Translations under genes and position numbers: made by a program
From: JAVDCA01 sp963819385
GTDB taxonomy: Bacteria; Pseudomonadota; Alphaproteobacteria; Rhizobiales; Xanthobacteraceae
Assembly (NCBI GenBank): GCA_963819385.1
Contig: CAWFVV010000003.1
Location: forward strand, 806,001-870,000
Direction of reading: 5' to 3'
Length of the DNA: 64,000 nt
Shown: positions 40,059 to 48,890 of the stretch, piece by piece
Position numbering within the stretch: the stretch's first letter is position 1
Layout of the letters: the number at the start of each line of letters is the position of its first letter
The notes under the pieces: model-generated
Seen by the model: only the letters and a program-made list of their open reading frames with translations
Told to the model about the DNA's origin: nothing
Database searches by the model: none

Positions 40059-41443
40059 CGACGATCGACACCGGGCTCGCCCGCCTGCGCACCGCGGCGC
40101 ATCGCGTCTACGACGTGTGGGACCGCTTCGGCACGTTCATCAAGAGCCTGATGCCGACGGGCCTCTATGCCCGCTCGCTCCTCATCATCATCGTGCCGAT
40201 GGTGCTGCTGCAGTCGGTGGTCGCGTTCGTGTTCATGGAGCGCCACTGGAACACGGTGACGCGCCGCCTCTCGGCCGCCGTGACGCAAGACATCGCGGCG
40301 CTGATCGAGATGTACAAGGTCTATCCGCACGATGCCGACAACGCGCGCATCCGCCGCATCGCGGCCGAGCGGATGGGCCTGCAGGTCGATTTCCTGCCGC
40401 CGACAGACATGCCGCCGGTCGGCCCCAAGCCGTTCTTCTCCCTGCTCGACCAGGCGCTGTCGGAGGAAATCCGCAAGCAGATCGGCCGGCCATACTGGCT
40501 CGACACGGTCGGCAACTCCTCGATCGTCGAAATCCGCATCCAGCTCGACGACGCGGTCATGCGCGTCTTCGCGCGCCGCAGCGCCGCCTACGCGTCGAAC
40601 TCGCAGATTTTCCTGCTCTGGATGGTCGGCACCTCGCTGGTACTGCTCACCGTCGCGATCCTCTTCCTGCGCAACCAGATCCGGCCGATCCTGCGGCTCT
40701 CGGAGGCGGTCGAGAGCTTCGGCAAGGGCCGCGACGTACCCAACTTCCGCCCGCGCGGCGCGCGCGAGGTGCGCCGCGCCGCCTCAGCCTTCATCGAGAT
40801 GAAGGCGCGCGTCGAGCGCACCATCGACCAGCGCACCACGATGCTGGCCGGCGTGTCGCACGACCTGCGCACCGTGCTCACCCGCTTCAAGCTCGAGCTG
40901 GCGCTGATCGGCGACTCGGCCGAGGCCGAGGCGATGAAGCGCGACGTCGACGAGATGGCGCGCATGCTGGAGGCCTACCTGGCGTTCGCCCGCGGCGACG
41001 GCGGCGAGCAGGCGGCGCCGACCGACATGGAGGCGTTCCTCGAGGAGCTCAAGGCCGATGCCGAACGCCACGGCCACAAGACGGCGGTGGTGTTCCATGG
41101 CTATCCGGTCGTGACGGTGCGGCCGCACGCCTTCAAGCGCTGCTTGGCCAACCTGGTGTCGAACGCGGCGCGGCACGCCGATTCGATCGCCATCACGGGC
41201 CACCGCGACCATCGCTGGCTGACGGTGACGATCGACGACGACGGCCCCGGCATCCCGCCGCACCTGCGCGAGGACGTGTTCAAGCCGTTCCTGCGCCTCG
41301 ACGACGCACGCAACCAGGACGAAGGCGGCACCGGCCTCGGCCTGGCGATCGCGCGCGATATCGCGCGCTCGCATGGCGGGGACATCACGCTCGGCGAGAG
41401 CCCGCTCGCGGGCTTAAGGGCGAGCGTGCGGATTCCGGTGTAG
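40055..41443 (+). CDS. Membrane sensor histidine kinase partnered with the 39351 regulator
   Basis: A 462-residue EnvZ-like kinase. TM1 is at about 41-61 and TM2 at about 185-205, enclosing a sensor domain of about 120 residues in the periplasm. A HAMP domain follows (RNQIRPILRLSEAVESFGKG). His269 lies in AGVSHDLRTVLTRFKLEL, where the usual Pro of the HDLRTP box is Val. The ATPase has NLVSNAARHA (N box), DDDGPGIPPHLREDVFKPF (G1/F) and GGTGLGLAIARDIARSHGGD (G2). The signal is unknown. Confidence 0.93.
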   Translation: MTTIDTGLARLRTAAHRVYDVWDRFGTFIKSLMPTGLYARSLLIIIVPMVLLQSVVAFVFMERHWNTVTRRLSAAVTQDIAALIEMYKVYPHDADNARIRRIAAERMGLQVDFLPPTDMPPVGPKPFFSLLDQALSEEIRKQIGRPYWLDTVGNSSIVEIRIQLDDAVMRVFARRSAAYASNSQIFLLWMVGTSLVLLTVAILFLRNQIRPILRLSEAVESFGKGRDVPNFRPRGAREVRRAASAFIEMKARVERTIDQRTTMLAGVSHDLRTVLTRFKLELALIGDSAEAEAMKRDVDEMARMLEAYLAFARGDGGEQAAPTDMEAFLEELKADAERHGHKTAVVFHGYPVVTVRPHAFKRCLANLVSNAARHADSIAITGHRDHRWLTVTIDDDGPGIPPHLREDVFKPFLRLDDARNQDEGGTGLGLAIARDIARSHGGDITLGESPLAGLRASVRIPV

Positions 41444-41567
41444 CCGGGCATTGGATCCGCGGACGGATACCGACTTTCCGAAAGTTTGTGCTGGAAAAGC
41501 AAGAAACGGGACTCAAGTCCACGTGAGCGGTGGTGCGACCGCCGGCGCCGGCTGCTACATTACGGGC

Positions 41568-42134
41568 ATGACGGACAACGGCTACACCATCTTCGATACG
41601 GCCATCGGCCGCTGCGGCATCGCGTGGAATGCGCATGCGATCGTTGCCGCCGGGCTGCCCGAGGCCGACGACGACAAGCTGCGCGCGCGGCTGCTGCGAC
41701 GCTGCCCGGGCGCGACCGAGCAGGCGCCGCCGCCCGCGGTGCGCCGCGCGATCGACGGCATCATGGCGCTGCTCGCCGGCGGCACGGCCGACCTTTCCGA
41801 CGTCGCGCTCGACATGGACGGCGTGCCGACGTTCAACCGGCGCATCTATGAGATCACCCGCAGCATTCCGCCGGGATCGACGCTGACCTATGGCGAGATC
41901 GCGGCGCGCCTCGGCGGCGAGCCCGAGCTCGCGCGCGACGTCGGCACCGCGATGGGGCAGAATCCATTCCCGCCCATCGTCCCGTGCCATCGCGTGGTCG
42001 CGGCCGGCCGCAAGGCCGGCGGCTTCTCGGCGCGCGGCGGCGTGAACACGAAGCTGCGGCTGCTCGCGATCGAGGGCGCGCAGGTCGAGGGCACGTTGCC
42101 GCTGTTTGATCGCCCCGGCGGCGGACCGCGCTGA
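41568..42134 (+). CDS. ogt: Methylated-DNA--protein cysteine methyltransferase (Ogt/MGMT)
   Basis: A 188-residue suicide repair protein that removes O6-alkyl groups from guanine onto its own cysteine. The active-site motif is exact: FPPIVPCHRVVAAGRKAGGF. The helix-turn-helix region reads TYGEIAARLGGEPELARDVG, and the Arg finger precedes AMGQNP. The N-terminal domain is divergent (FDTAIGRCGIAWNAHAI). The start at 41568 is chosen over an upstream open stretch lacking similarity. It follows the kinase gene by 124 nt. Confidence 0.93.
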   Translation: MTDNGYTIFDTAIGRCGIAWNAHAIVAAGLPEADDDKLRARLLRRCPGATEQAPPPAVRRAIDGIMALLAGGTADLSDVALDMDGVPTFNRRIYEITRSIPPGSTLTYGEIAARLGGEPELARDVGTAMGQNPFPPIVPCHRVVAAGRKAGGFSARGGVNTKLRLLAIEGAQVEGTLPLFDRPGGGPR

Positions 42135-42160
42135 AGGTTTGCTGAAAGTATTCAACTAAA

Positions 42161-42338
42161 TCCGTCACCCTGAGGCGCTCCGACGCGCAGCGGCGGAGCC
42201 TCGAAGGGCGACGGCCCAATACGGTGCCATTTGCTCGCTGTTGCGGCGTCGTGACCGATCATCCTTCGAGGCTCGCGGAGCCTGTCCTTGGGCCGGCCGA
42301 AGGCCGGACCCGAGGGCTCGCGCCTCAGGATGACGGAT
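42161..42338. repeat. TCCGTCACCCTGAGG...CCTCAGGATGACGGA repeat, copy 1
   Basis: Long imperfect inverted repeat with internal CTCGAAGGGCGACGGCC and GATCATCCTTCGAGGCTCGC. Closely related copies are at 55185-55309 and 61255-61449. It fills the convergent gap between ogt and the TetR gene. Confidence 0.8.
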
Positions 42339-42373
42339 TCACTTTGTTTTCGGCCAGACCCTAAGACGGCGCC

Positions 42374-43075
42374 TTACGCCGCGACGGGCGCCTCGTCGTC
42401 GCGCTCGTCATCCCAGTCGTGACGGTGACGCCGGCGCGGCCGGCAGCCCGGCACGAAGCGGCAGAGATCGCCGAGCACCCCCATGAGGCGTGCGCCGCGC
42501 CCGAGCGCGCGGTCGAGCTCCGCCATGGTGCGGGCATGCCCCTCGTCGTCGTCATGCACGAAGGTGCGCAGCACGCGGGCGAACAGCACCGCGAGCCCCT
42601 GCGCGCGCACCATGCCGCGCGGGCCCGCCGCATGGATGCCGGCGGCCGCGAGCATCCATTGCTGCGAGCGCACCGCCATGGCGTTGAGCGCGAGGGCGAG
42701 CCCCGGATTGCGCCGCGCCGAGCGCAGCAGCGAGGCCAGCGCTTCCTTGTGCGGCGCCAGCGCCTCGATCCGCCGCATCAGCACGTCGAACAGGCGTTCA
42801 CGCGGCGGTTCCTCGGCCATGTCGCCGTCGCCGCCTTCGAGCACGGCGCGGTCGATCGCCTTCACGTGCGCCGCCAGGATCGCCAGCTTCGAGGGGAACT
42901 CGCCGCGCAGCGCGCCGAGGGATACGCCGGCGCCGGCCGCGATCTCGGTCAGATCGATCTGCTCGATCGCTTTCTCGGCAAGGAGCGCCATGAAGGTCGC
43001 GACGATGCGCTCGCGATCGCTTCCGGTCGGCGTCGCGGGCGGATCGGCTTTCGCGCGGGCGGGCTTGCGGGCCAT
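42374..43075 (-). CDS. TetR-family regulator
   Basis: A 233-residue TetR-type protein. The start at 43075 has GGAGG upstream. The HTH is at about residues 17-65: RERIVATFMALLAEKAIEQI, DLTEIAAGAGVSLGALRGEF, PSKLAILAAH. The C-terminal half is helical, with GLAVLFARVLRTFVHDDDEG and a basic tail (CRPRRRHRHDWDDERDDE). The family is common beside stress or lipid genes, but no target is obvious here; the next gene on this strand is separated by a repeat. No palindromic operator was identified upstream. Confidence 0.85.
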   Translation of the reverse strand: MARKPARAKADPPATPTGSDRERIVATFMALLAEKAIEQIDLTEIAAGAGVSLGALRGEFPSKLAILAAHVKAIDRAVLEGGDGDMAEEPPRERLFDVLMRRIEALAPHKEALASLLRSARRNPGLALALNAMAVRSQQWMLAAAGIHAAGPRGMVRAQGLAVLFARVLRTFVHDDDEGHARTMAELDRALGRGARLMGVLGDLCRFVPGCRPRRRHRHDWDDERDDEAPVAA

Positions 43076-43140
43076 GGCATCCTCCGGTGCGGTTGTTCCA
43101 TACCGAATGTAGTTCGCCGATAGCGGCCGTTCCAGGGCCG

Positions 43141-43175
43141 GTAGGATGGGTTGAGCGAAGCTCAACCCATCCTAC
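43141..43175. repeat. GTAGGATGGGTTGAGC hairpin repeat
   Basis: A perfect 16-bp stem with a GAA loop, immediately after the proC stop on the minus strand. It is the minimal form of the 35235-35353 element and may serve as a terminator for proC. Confidence 0.75.
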
Positions 43176-43182
43176 CGGCCCG

Positions 43183-44010
43183 TCAACCCGCGAGCTCGCG
43201 CCCGCGCCGCGTCGCGGCCGCGACCGCCCGTTGCATCACGGGATCGAGGCCGTCCGACGCCATGAGCACGTCGAGCGCCGCCGCCGTGGTGCCGCCGGGC
43301 GAGGCGACGTTCTGACGAAGCTTGGCGGCATCGAGCGGTGATCGGTGCAGCAATTCGCCCGCGCCCGCGACGGTCGCGCGCGCGAGCCGTGAGGCCAGCT
43401 CCGCCGGCAGGCCGGCCGCCGCGCCGGCGCGCGCCAGGCTCTCGGCGAGCAGGAAGACGTAAGCCGGCCCCGAGCCCGACACGGCCGTCACCGCGTCCAT
43501 CAGGGCTTCGTCGCCGACCCATTCGACGGCGCCGACCGCGCGCAGCAGCGCATCGGCAAGTTGCCGCTGCGCGTCGCTCACCCGCGCATTGGGGACCGCG
43601 ACCGTGATGCCGCGGCCGATCGCGGCCGGCGTGTTCGGCATGGCGCGCACCAGCGCGGTGCCGGCCGGCAAGGATTTTTCCAGGAAGGCGAGCGGGCGGC
43701 CGGCCATGATCGAGATCGCGACCGTGTCGTCGCGCACGAGCCCGGCGAGCGTCGGCACGACCTCCGGGGCGACTTGCGGCTTGACCGCGATGACCATCGC
43801 GGTCGCCGCGATCGTGTCGCGCGACGGATTGATGCGCAGGCCGCGCTGGCCGAGCGTGATGATCTCGGGCGCCGGCTGCGGCTCGATCACGACGATGTTG
43901 TCGAACTTCAAGCCGAGCCGATGCCAGCCCTCCAGCATGGCGCCGCCCATCTTGCCGGCGCCGACCAGGACGAGCGTACCGTCGAAATCGCTGAGGGAAG
44001 TCGGGTCCAT
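43183..44010 (-). CDS. proC: Pyrroline-5-carboxylate reductase
   Basis: A 275-residue NAD(P)H-dependent enzyme for the last step of proline synthesis. The Rossmann motif is LVLVGAGKMGGAMLEGW. Others: VIAVKPQVAPEVV, RAMPNTPAAIGRGITV, and the substrate-binding TAVSGSGPAYVFLLAESLAR with LRQNVASPGGTTAAALDVL, the PROSITE P5CR region. Length is normal. It lies downstream of ybjN, a common rhizobial pairing, but a long hairpin separates them. Confidence 0.96.
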   Translation of the reverse strand: MDPTSLSDFDGTLVLVGAGKMGGAMLEGWHRLGLKFDNIVVIEPQPAPEIITLGQRGLRINPSRDTIAATAMVIAVKPQVAPEVVPTLAGLVRDDTVAISIMAGRPLAFLEKSLPAGTALVRAMPNTPAAIGRGITVAVPNARVSDAQRQLADALLRAVGAVEWVGDEALMDAVTAVSGSGPAYVFLLAESLARAGAAAGLPAELASRLARATVAGAGELLHRSPLDAAKLRQNVASPGGTTAAALDVLMASDGLDPVMQRAVAAATRRGRELAG

Positions 44011-44019
44011 CGCCCACCT

Positions 44020-44110
44020 TTCCAGCCTGCCGCGAATGGCGAATAGGAAGTAGCGAATAGTAGTCCGTTCTATTCGCTATTCGCTACTCGCCATTCGCGG
44101 CAGGCTGGAA
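44020..44110. repeat. 91-nt hairpin between ybjN and proC
   Basis: Perfect 23-bp outer arms (TTCCAGCCTGCCGCGAATGG plus CGA) and an inner TAGCGAATAG / CTATTCGCTA pair. It ends 10 nt before the proC start codon on the minus strand, so it would be in the proC leader RNA. Confidence 0.8.
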
Positions 44111-44135
44111 GGATTTGTCGACGCCGCGCGCTGCC

Positions 44136-44636
44136 TCAGGCCTCGCCCGAGGTCTCGAACATGGTCGCGTCGAGGGATTCGGTCGCGCTCTTGCCGGCCC
44201 AGACCACGAACTGGAAGGCCTGGAAGTAGCGCTCGCAGGCGTCCAGTGCGGTTCCGAGCGCCAACTCGCATTGCGCGCCCGAGGCCGCGATGCCGCCGGT
44301 GAGCAGCAGCGCGTGCCGGAACATCACCAGCCCGTCGGCGAACCACAGGTCGAAATGGCCGACCCAGAGCTGCTCGTTGATCTTGGCGACCAGCTCGACC
44401 GTCTCGTTGCGGCGCGCCAGCGGCACCTTGAGCTCGAATGCGCACGCGAGATGCAGCGCCTCGATGTCGCTCATCCAGGTGAACGAGACCTGATAGTCGC
44501 TCCATTTGCCGGCGACGACCAGCGTGACCTCGTCCTCGCTCGCGCGCGCGAACGACCAGTCGTGGGTCGAGGCCATGTGCTCGACCACGTCGACCGGATT
44601 GATCTGCGGATTGTCCGCGTAGTTGCTTAAAGACAT
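44136..44636 (-). CDS. YbjN-domain protein
   Basis: A 166-residue cytoplasmic protein of the YbjN family (tetrameric secretion-chaperone-like fold). It opens ADNPQINPVDVVEHMASTHD, then SFARASEDEVTLVVAGKWSD, YQVSFTWMSDIEALHLACAF and LWVGHFDLWFADGLVMFRHA. YbjN has been linked to stress tolerance and motility in enterobacteria; the rhizobial role is not established. The start at 44636 matches the family N-terminus, with a GGCAACGG upstream. Confidence 0.88.
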   Translation of the reverse strand: MSLSNYADNPQINPVDVVEHMASTHDWSFARASEDEVTLVVAGKWSDYQVSFTWMSDIEALHLACAFELKVPLARRNETVELVAKINEQLWVGHFDLWFADGLVMFRHALLLTGGIAASGAQCELALGTALDACERYFQAFQFVVWAGKSATESLDATMFETSGEA

Positions 44637-44976
44637 GCCGTTGCCACCCTGCTGCCGCTTGCCTGTTGCCGCTTGAAGTGGATGCCGACGCATCCCACGC
44701 TCACGCGACGCAACGGTACGGCCGCGCGGAAGGCGGATACTCGATCGGGCCACTGACGCAGATTCTCTGACGCAGGTTCCGCGCTCTTGAGGCGAGTTGA
44801 CCGGCCACGGCCGAATCACCTGCCGATCGACTATATCCGCTCGGAGTCTCGGTCGCCAAAACGGCTTCGCGTGCGAGTTATTGAAATTTCTGTGGAATCC
44901 GGTGCATTGCGGAACAGCGCCGTCCACAGGCACGCGTGCGACAAGTTGACTCGGGGCGCGCGGTTCCGCGCCGCCC
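44637..44976. other. Intergenic region between prs and ybjN
   Basis: 340 bases with no convincing gene; likely holds the ybjN promoter. No repeat seen. Confidence 0.4.
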
Positions 44977-45930
44977 TCAGTCGAACAGGCTCGACACCGA
45001 CTCTTCGGACGCCGTGCGGGCGATCGCCTCGCCGATCAGGGTCGCGATCGACAGCACCCGGATGTTCCCGGCGACCCGAACCGCCTCGGTCGGCTGGATC
45101 GAGTCCGTGATCACGAGTTCCTTGAGCCGCGAGGCGGTGACGCGCGCGACCGCGCCGCCCGACAGCACGCCGTGCGTGATATAGGCCGAAACCGAGGTTG
45201 CGCCCTTTTCGATGAGCGCGTCGGCGGCATTCACCAGGGTTCCGCCCGAATCCACGATGTCGTCGACCAGGATGCAGGTGCGGCCCTCGACGTCGCCGAT
45301 CACGTTCATCACTTCCGACTCGCCCGCGCGCTCGCGCCGCTTGTCGATGATGGCGAGCGGCGCGTTGATGCGCTTGGCGAGCCCGCGCGCGCGCACCACG
45401 CCGCCGACGTCGGGCGACACCACCATGACCTTGGACAGGTCGAACTGCTCGCGGATGTCGCGCACCATCACGGGCGAGGCGTAGAGATTGTCGGTCGGAA
45501 TGTCGAAGAAGCCCTGGATCTGCCCGGCGTGCAGGTCGAGCGTGAGCACGCGATCGGCGCCCGCGTGGGTGATCAGGTTGGCGACGAGCTTGGCCGAGAT
45601 CGGGGTGCGCGGCCCGGGCTTGCGGTCTTGCCGCGCGTAGCCGAAATACGGCACCACCGCGGTGATGCGCCGCGCCGACGAGCGCCGCAGCGCGTCGATG
45701 ATGATGAGCAGCTCCATCATGTGGTCGTTCGCCGGGAACGACGTGGACTGGAGCACGAACACGTCGGTGCCGCGCACGTTCTCGAGGATTTCGACGAAAA
45801 TCTCCATGTCGGCGAAGCGCCGCACCACCGCCTTGGCGAGCGGGCTCTTGAGGTAGGCGGCGATCGCCTCGGCGAGGCGCGGATTGGAGTTGCCGGCGAC
45901 GAGCTTGATCGCTCCGTTCTTGGCCGCCAT
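44977..45930 (-). CDS. prs: Ribose-phosphate pyrophosphokinase
   Basis: A 317-residue PRPP synthetase, making PRPP from ribose 5-phosphate and ATP for purine, pyrimidine, His and Trp synthesis. Conserved parts: FVLQSTSFPANDHMMELLI, VVPYFGYARQDRKPGPRTPI (ATP loop), LTLDLHAGQIQGFFDIPTDN, the flexible KRRERAGESEVMNVIGD and the PRPP-binding LVDDIVDSGGTLVNAA. The start at 45930 follows GGAGGCGGG. Full length. Confidence 0.97.
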   Translation of the reverse strand: MAAKNGAIKLVAGNSNPRLAEAIAAYLKSPLAKAVVRRFADMEIFVEILENVRGTDVFVLQSTSFPANDHMMELLIIIDALRRSSARRITAVVPYFGYARQDRKPGPRTPISAKLVANLITHAGADRVLTLDLHAGQIQGFFDIPTDNLYASPVMVRDIREQFDLSKVMVVSPDVGGVVRARGLAKRINAPLAIIDKRRERAGESEVMNVIGDVEGRTCILVDDIVDSGGTLVNAADALIEKGATSVSAYITHGVLSGGAVARVTASRLKELVITDSIQPTEAVRVAGNIRVLSIATLIGEAIARTASEESVSSLFD

Positions 45931-46051
45931 TCCCGCCTCCTTCCGCGCGGCACGATGCACTGCCGCCGGGCGGCGTCGTGATAACAAGGAGCCTATGCGA
46001 GTGGCAATACGACGGTTTTTGTTGTCCCGAAACTTTTTCGGCACGGCGCCC

Positions 46052-46189
46052 GCGCTCCCTCTCCCCCTTTAGGGCGAGAGGGTCGGGGTGAGGGGGCCTC
46101 TCCGCGAGTCGTTACTAACGATTGGATTCGCTGCGATCGAGCGCCCCTCACCCCAACCCTCTCCCCGTAAGAACGGGGAGAGGGAGCGC
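46052..46189. repeat. CGCTCCCTCTCCCC...GGGGAGAGGGAGCG inverted repeat
   Basis: A 14-bp outer arm pair with internal TCGGGGTGAGG / CCTCACCCCAACC partners. Noncoding, upstream of prs. Partial relatives occur at 58466-58598 and 60146-60172. Confidence 0.7.
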
Positions 46190-46237
46190 GGTCGCCGTGC
46201 ATGACACAGCGTTAAATATGAACAATACAAAGATGCC

Positions 46238-46862
46238 CTAACGGCGGTCGCCCGCGTAGGCGAGCGCCGACGACGGGGCGGCGGTCGGGTCGGGGCGATC
46301 GGCCGCCACATTTGGGCCGGGCTCGCTCGGCAGGGCCGGTGAGGCCGGGGGCGCGGCCAGGAAGGCGGCGAGCTGGTCCATGCTGGTCATCGCAATCCGC
46401 CGCAGCACGCCGTCGTCCGCGGCCGCCCAGGTGCCGCGGCCGGAACCGCTGGCCGGCAGCTCGCCGCTGATGCGGAGCGCACGCTGCTGGTCGGCGTCAT
46501 AAACGTCCCACACCCAGGAGATGACGGTGTTCCGCCGTTTGCCTTCCACCACCGCCGCCAGATAGCCGCGGACGCGGTATTGCGCCTGTCCCTCGCGCGA
46601 GACGACCGCGACCTGTCGGGCGCTCGCCTCCTGACTGAGATCCTGCACGAGCGTGTCGAAGATGGTGGGCGGCGGCCCGACGATCGAATTCGAACGCGAC
46701 GGTCGGCCCATGCGGGGTCGCGGCCGCCATCGCTCCCTGCGGCGCGGTCGAGCAGCCCGCCGCGCACAAGCACAGGACCGCCGACGCGAGTGCGCCGACG
46801 CCGATCCGAAGCAATGATTTGGGATGCGCACCACCGGCGCGCGTGCACCCGACCATCCCCAT
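46238..46862 (-). pseudogene. Lipoprotein of unknown function, frameshifted
   Basis: The first frame (start 46862) carries a lipoprotein signal: ALASAVLCLCAAGCSTAP, with a good lipobox A-A-G-C. The mature chain runs to TVAFEF, after which the second frame continues SIVGPPPTIFDTLVQDLSQE, ASARQVAVVSREGQAQYRVR, GYLAAVVEGKRRNTVISWVW and ends at 46238 with a Pro/Ala-rich tail. Removing one base of the AATT near 46686-46689 joins them as VAFESIVGPPP, about 207 residues. The family is found near prs and pgeF in rhizobia. A sequence error is as likely as a true pseudogene. Confidence 0.65.
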
Positions 46863-47004
46863 CCACCGTCCCCATGGCCGGCAACCGCTTGAGTTCCCGC
46901 TCGCGCCCCACGAGAGGTACTAGGCTGCTCGGCCAATATGAATCCGTAACCCGTCCGGACACCGCGGTCCAGCGCATTAACGGATTGCTAACCACGTGGG
47001 GGCG

Positions 47005-47769
47005 TTAGGCGAGGACGATGGCGTTGACGTGGCGGCCGTAGTCGGGCTCGCCGTGGTGAGTGGTGCGGCGGAAGCTGAAGAAGCGCTGCGGATCCGCATA
47101 GGTGCAGGCCGCGAGGTCCTCAACCACGCCGATGCCGGCACGCGCGAGGCGCGCCGCGATGTAGCCGGGCAGGTCGAACATGGCGTGGCCGGATTTGGCG
47201 GCGGGCGCGAAGAAGCGCGCATTGGCGGGATCGGCCATGCGGAACGTCTCGACCAGTTCGGCGCCGACCTCGTAGCTCGGCTGGCGGATCAACGGGCCGA
47301 TCGCCGCGACGATGCGGCCGCGCGCGGCACCGAGCCGCTCCATGGCGGCGATCGCCGCATCGGTCACGCCCGCGAGCGCGCCGCGCCAGCCCGCATGCGC
47401 GGCGCCGATCACCCGCGCCTCGCGGTCGGCGAGCAGCACCGGGCCGCAGTCGGCGGTCGAGATGCCGATCGCGAGCCCCGGCACGCGCGTCACGACCGCG
47501 TCGGCGCGCGGGCGCGCCTCGTGCGTCCATGGCGCCTGCGCGACCACGACGTCGGCGGAATGGATCTGGTAGGGCGTGAGGAACGCCTCGGGCGCGACGC
47601 CGAGCGCGCTCGCCATGCGGGCGCGGTTTTCGGCCACCCGGGCGCGGTCGTCGTTGGAGCCGACGCCAGCATTGAGGCTCGCATAGATGCCTTCGGATAC
47701 GCCGCCCTCGCGGGTGAAGAAGGCGTGGCGGATGCCCGTCAGCGCCGCGAGCGATTTCGCCTGCAGCAT
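47005..47769 (-). CDS. pgeF: Peptidoglycan editing factor PgeF (YfiH/laccase-domain)
   Basis: A 254-residue cytoplasmic protein of the multicopper-polyphenol-oxidase-like DUF152 family. In E. coli the homologue removes L-Ser wrongly added to UDP-MurNAc. Key residues: YQIHSADVVV (His), GISTADCGPVLLADREA (Cys) and GAAHAGWRGALAGV (His), plus IGPLIRQPSYEVG. It starts inside the stop of the upstream methyltransferase (ATGA), in the usual lgt-ndufaf7-pgeF order. Confidence 0.94.
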   Translation of the reverse strand: MLQAKSLAALTGIRHAFFTREGGVSEGIYASLNAGVGSNDDRARVAENRARMASALGVAPEAFLTPYQIHSADVVVAQAPWTHEARPRADAVVTRVPGLAIGISTADCGPVLLADREARVIGAAHAGWRGALAGVTDAAIAAMERLGAARGRIVAAIGPLIRQPSYEVGAELVETFRMADPANARFFAPAAKSGHAMFDLPGYIAARLARAGIGVVEDLAACTYADPQRFFSFRRTTHHGEPDYGRHVNAIVLA

Positions 47770-48890
47770 CACGTCTCGAACCCGGGCAGCGTGCTGATGG
47801 CGGGTGCCGACAGACCCACCGCCTTGAACAGCGCCCCCATGCCGGCCGCTCCGCCGGCGGTGAGGCGGGCCAAGGCCACGTCGATCGCCTTCGCCTTGTC
47901 GGGCGGCGCCACCGCCTTGAGGTTGACGGCGCGCTGCTCGATGCCGAGCCGGCGCAGGAAGGTGGCCTGGTCGAGCGGGCCGTGCACGCGCGCGCCGATG
48001 TTCTCGGCGGCGGTGCCGATCGCCTGGAAATCGACGTGCGCGGTCACGTCGGAGAGGCCGGGCCCGATCAGCGGATCGGCCTTGCGCTGGCCGCGCAGGG
48101 CCTGGAACGTGTCGCCCACCATGCTGTCGATATGGCCGTAATCGATGATCAGCGCCGCGCCGCCGCCGCGCACCACGCGCCGTCCGACCTCGAGCGCCTG
48201 CGCGTCCGAGCGCCACTCGTAGAGCGAGCCGACCTCGGCCATGCGCACCTGCGGCGGCAGCGTCTGATCGAAGAATCTCAGCGGCTCCGGCGCGAGCGCG
48301 AACGCGAATTTGCCCTCCGCGTCGACGCCGATGACGCGCTCGTGCCAGCCGTCCGCCACCTTGACCGCCTGGTTGATCGGCAGGGCGTCGAAGAATTCGT
48401 TGGCGACGATGATCGCGGGGCCGTCCGGCACGTCGGCCAGCGAATCGTGCCACGCGACCGCGAGGTCGAGATTGCTCAGCGTCTGCTTCTGGCGCGCGAC
48501 CAGCGCCGGGCTGGTCTCGACCAGATGAACGACGAGGGATTGGCGGAAATCGCGCATGACGTTCGCGGCGCGCAGCATATCGGACATCATGGTGGCGCGG
48601 CCCGGGCCGAGCTCGATCAGCCGCACATTGGCGGGCGCGCCCATCTGCCGCCACACCGCCGCCGCCCACAGGCCGAGCAACTCGCCGAACATCTGGCTGA
48701 TCTCCGGCGAAGTGGTGAAATCGCCGGTGGCGCCGATTGGGTCGTGCGTGACGTAGTAGCCGTGCTGCGGGTGGCCGAGGCACAGGCCCATGAATTCCGA
48801 CACCGGCATCGGCCCGGCGAGCGCGATCAGCCGGCGGATCTCCTTCGCGAGCGGCGTGGGTTCGGGCGGGGCAGCGCTTGGGTCGGCCAT
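47769..48890 (-). CDS. SAM-dependent methyltransferase, NDUFAF7/MidA family
   Basis: A 373-residue class I methyltransferase (DUF185). Mitochondrial NDUFAF7 methylates an Arg of the complex I subunit NDUFS2; the bacterial target is inferred to be similar. Family parts: FMGLCLGHPQHGYYVTHDPI, GATGDFTTSPEISQMFGELL, the SAM motif LIELGPGRATMMSDML, VANEFFDALPINQAV and LIIDYGHIDSMVGDTFQALR. The ATG at 48890 is preferred to a GTG three bases upstream. It overlaps pgeF by one base and probably lgt at the other end. Confidence 0.93.
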   Translation of the reverse strand: MADPSAAPPEPTPLAKEIRRLIALAGPMPVSEFMGLCLGHPQHGYYVTHDPIGATGDFTTSPEISQMFGELLGLWAAAVWRQMGAPANVRLIELGPGRATMMSDMLRAANVMRDFRQSLVVHLVETSPALVARQKQTLSNLDLAVAWHDSLADVPDGPAIIVANEFFDALPINQAVKVADGWHERVIGVDAEGKFAFALAPEPLRFFDQTLPPQVRMAEVGSLYEWRSDAQALEVGRRVVRGGGAALIIDYGHIDSMVGDTFQALRGQRKADPLIGPGLSDVTAHVDFQAIGTAAENIGARVHGPLDQATFLRRLGIEQRAVNLKAVAPPDKAKAIDVALARLTAGGAAGMGALFKAVGLSAPAISTLPGFET

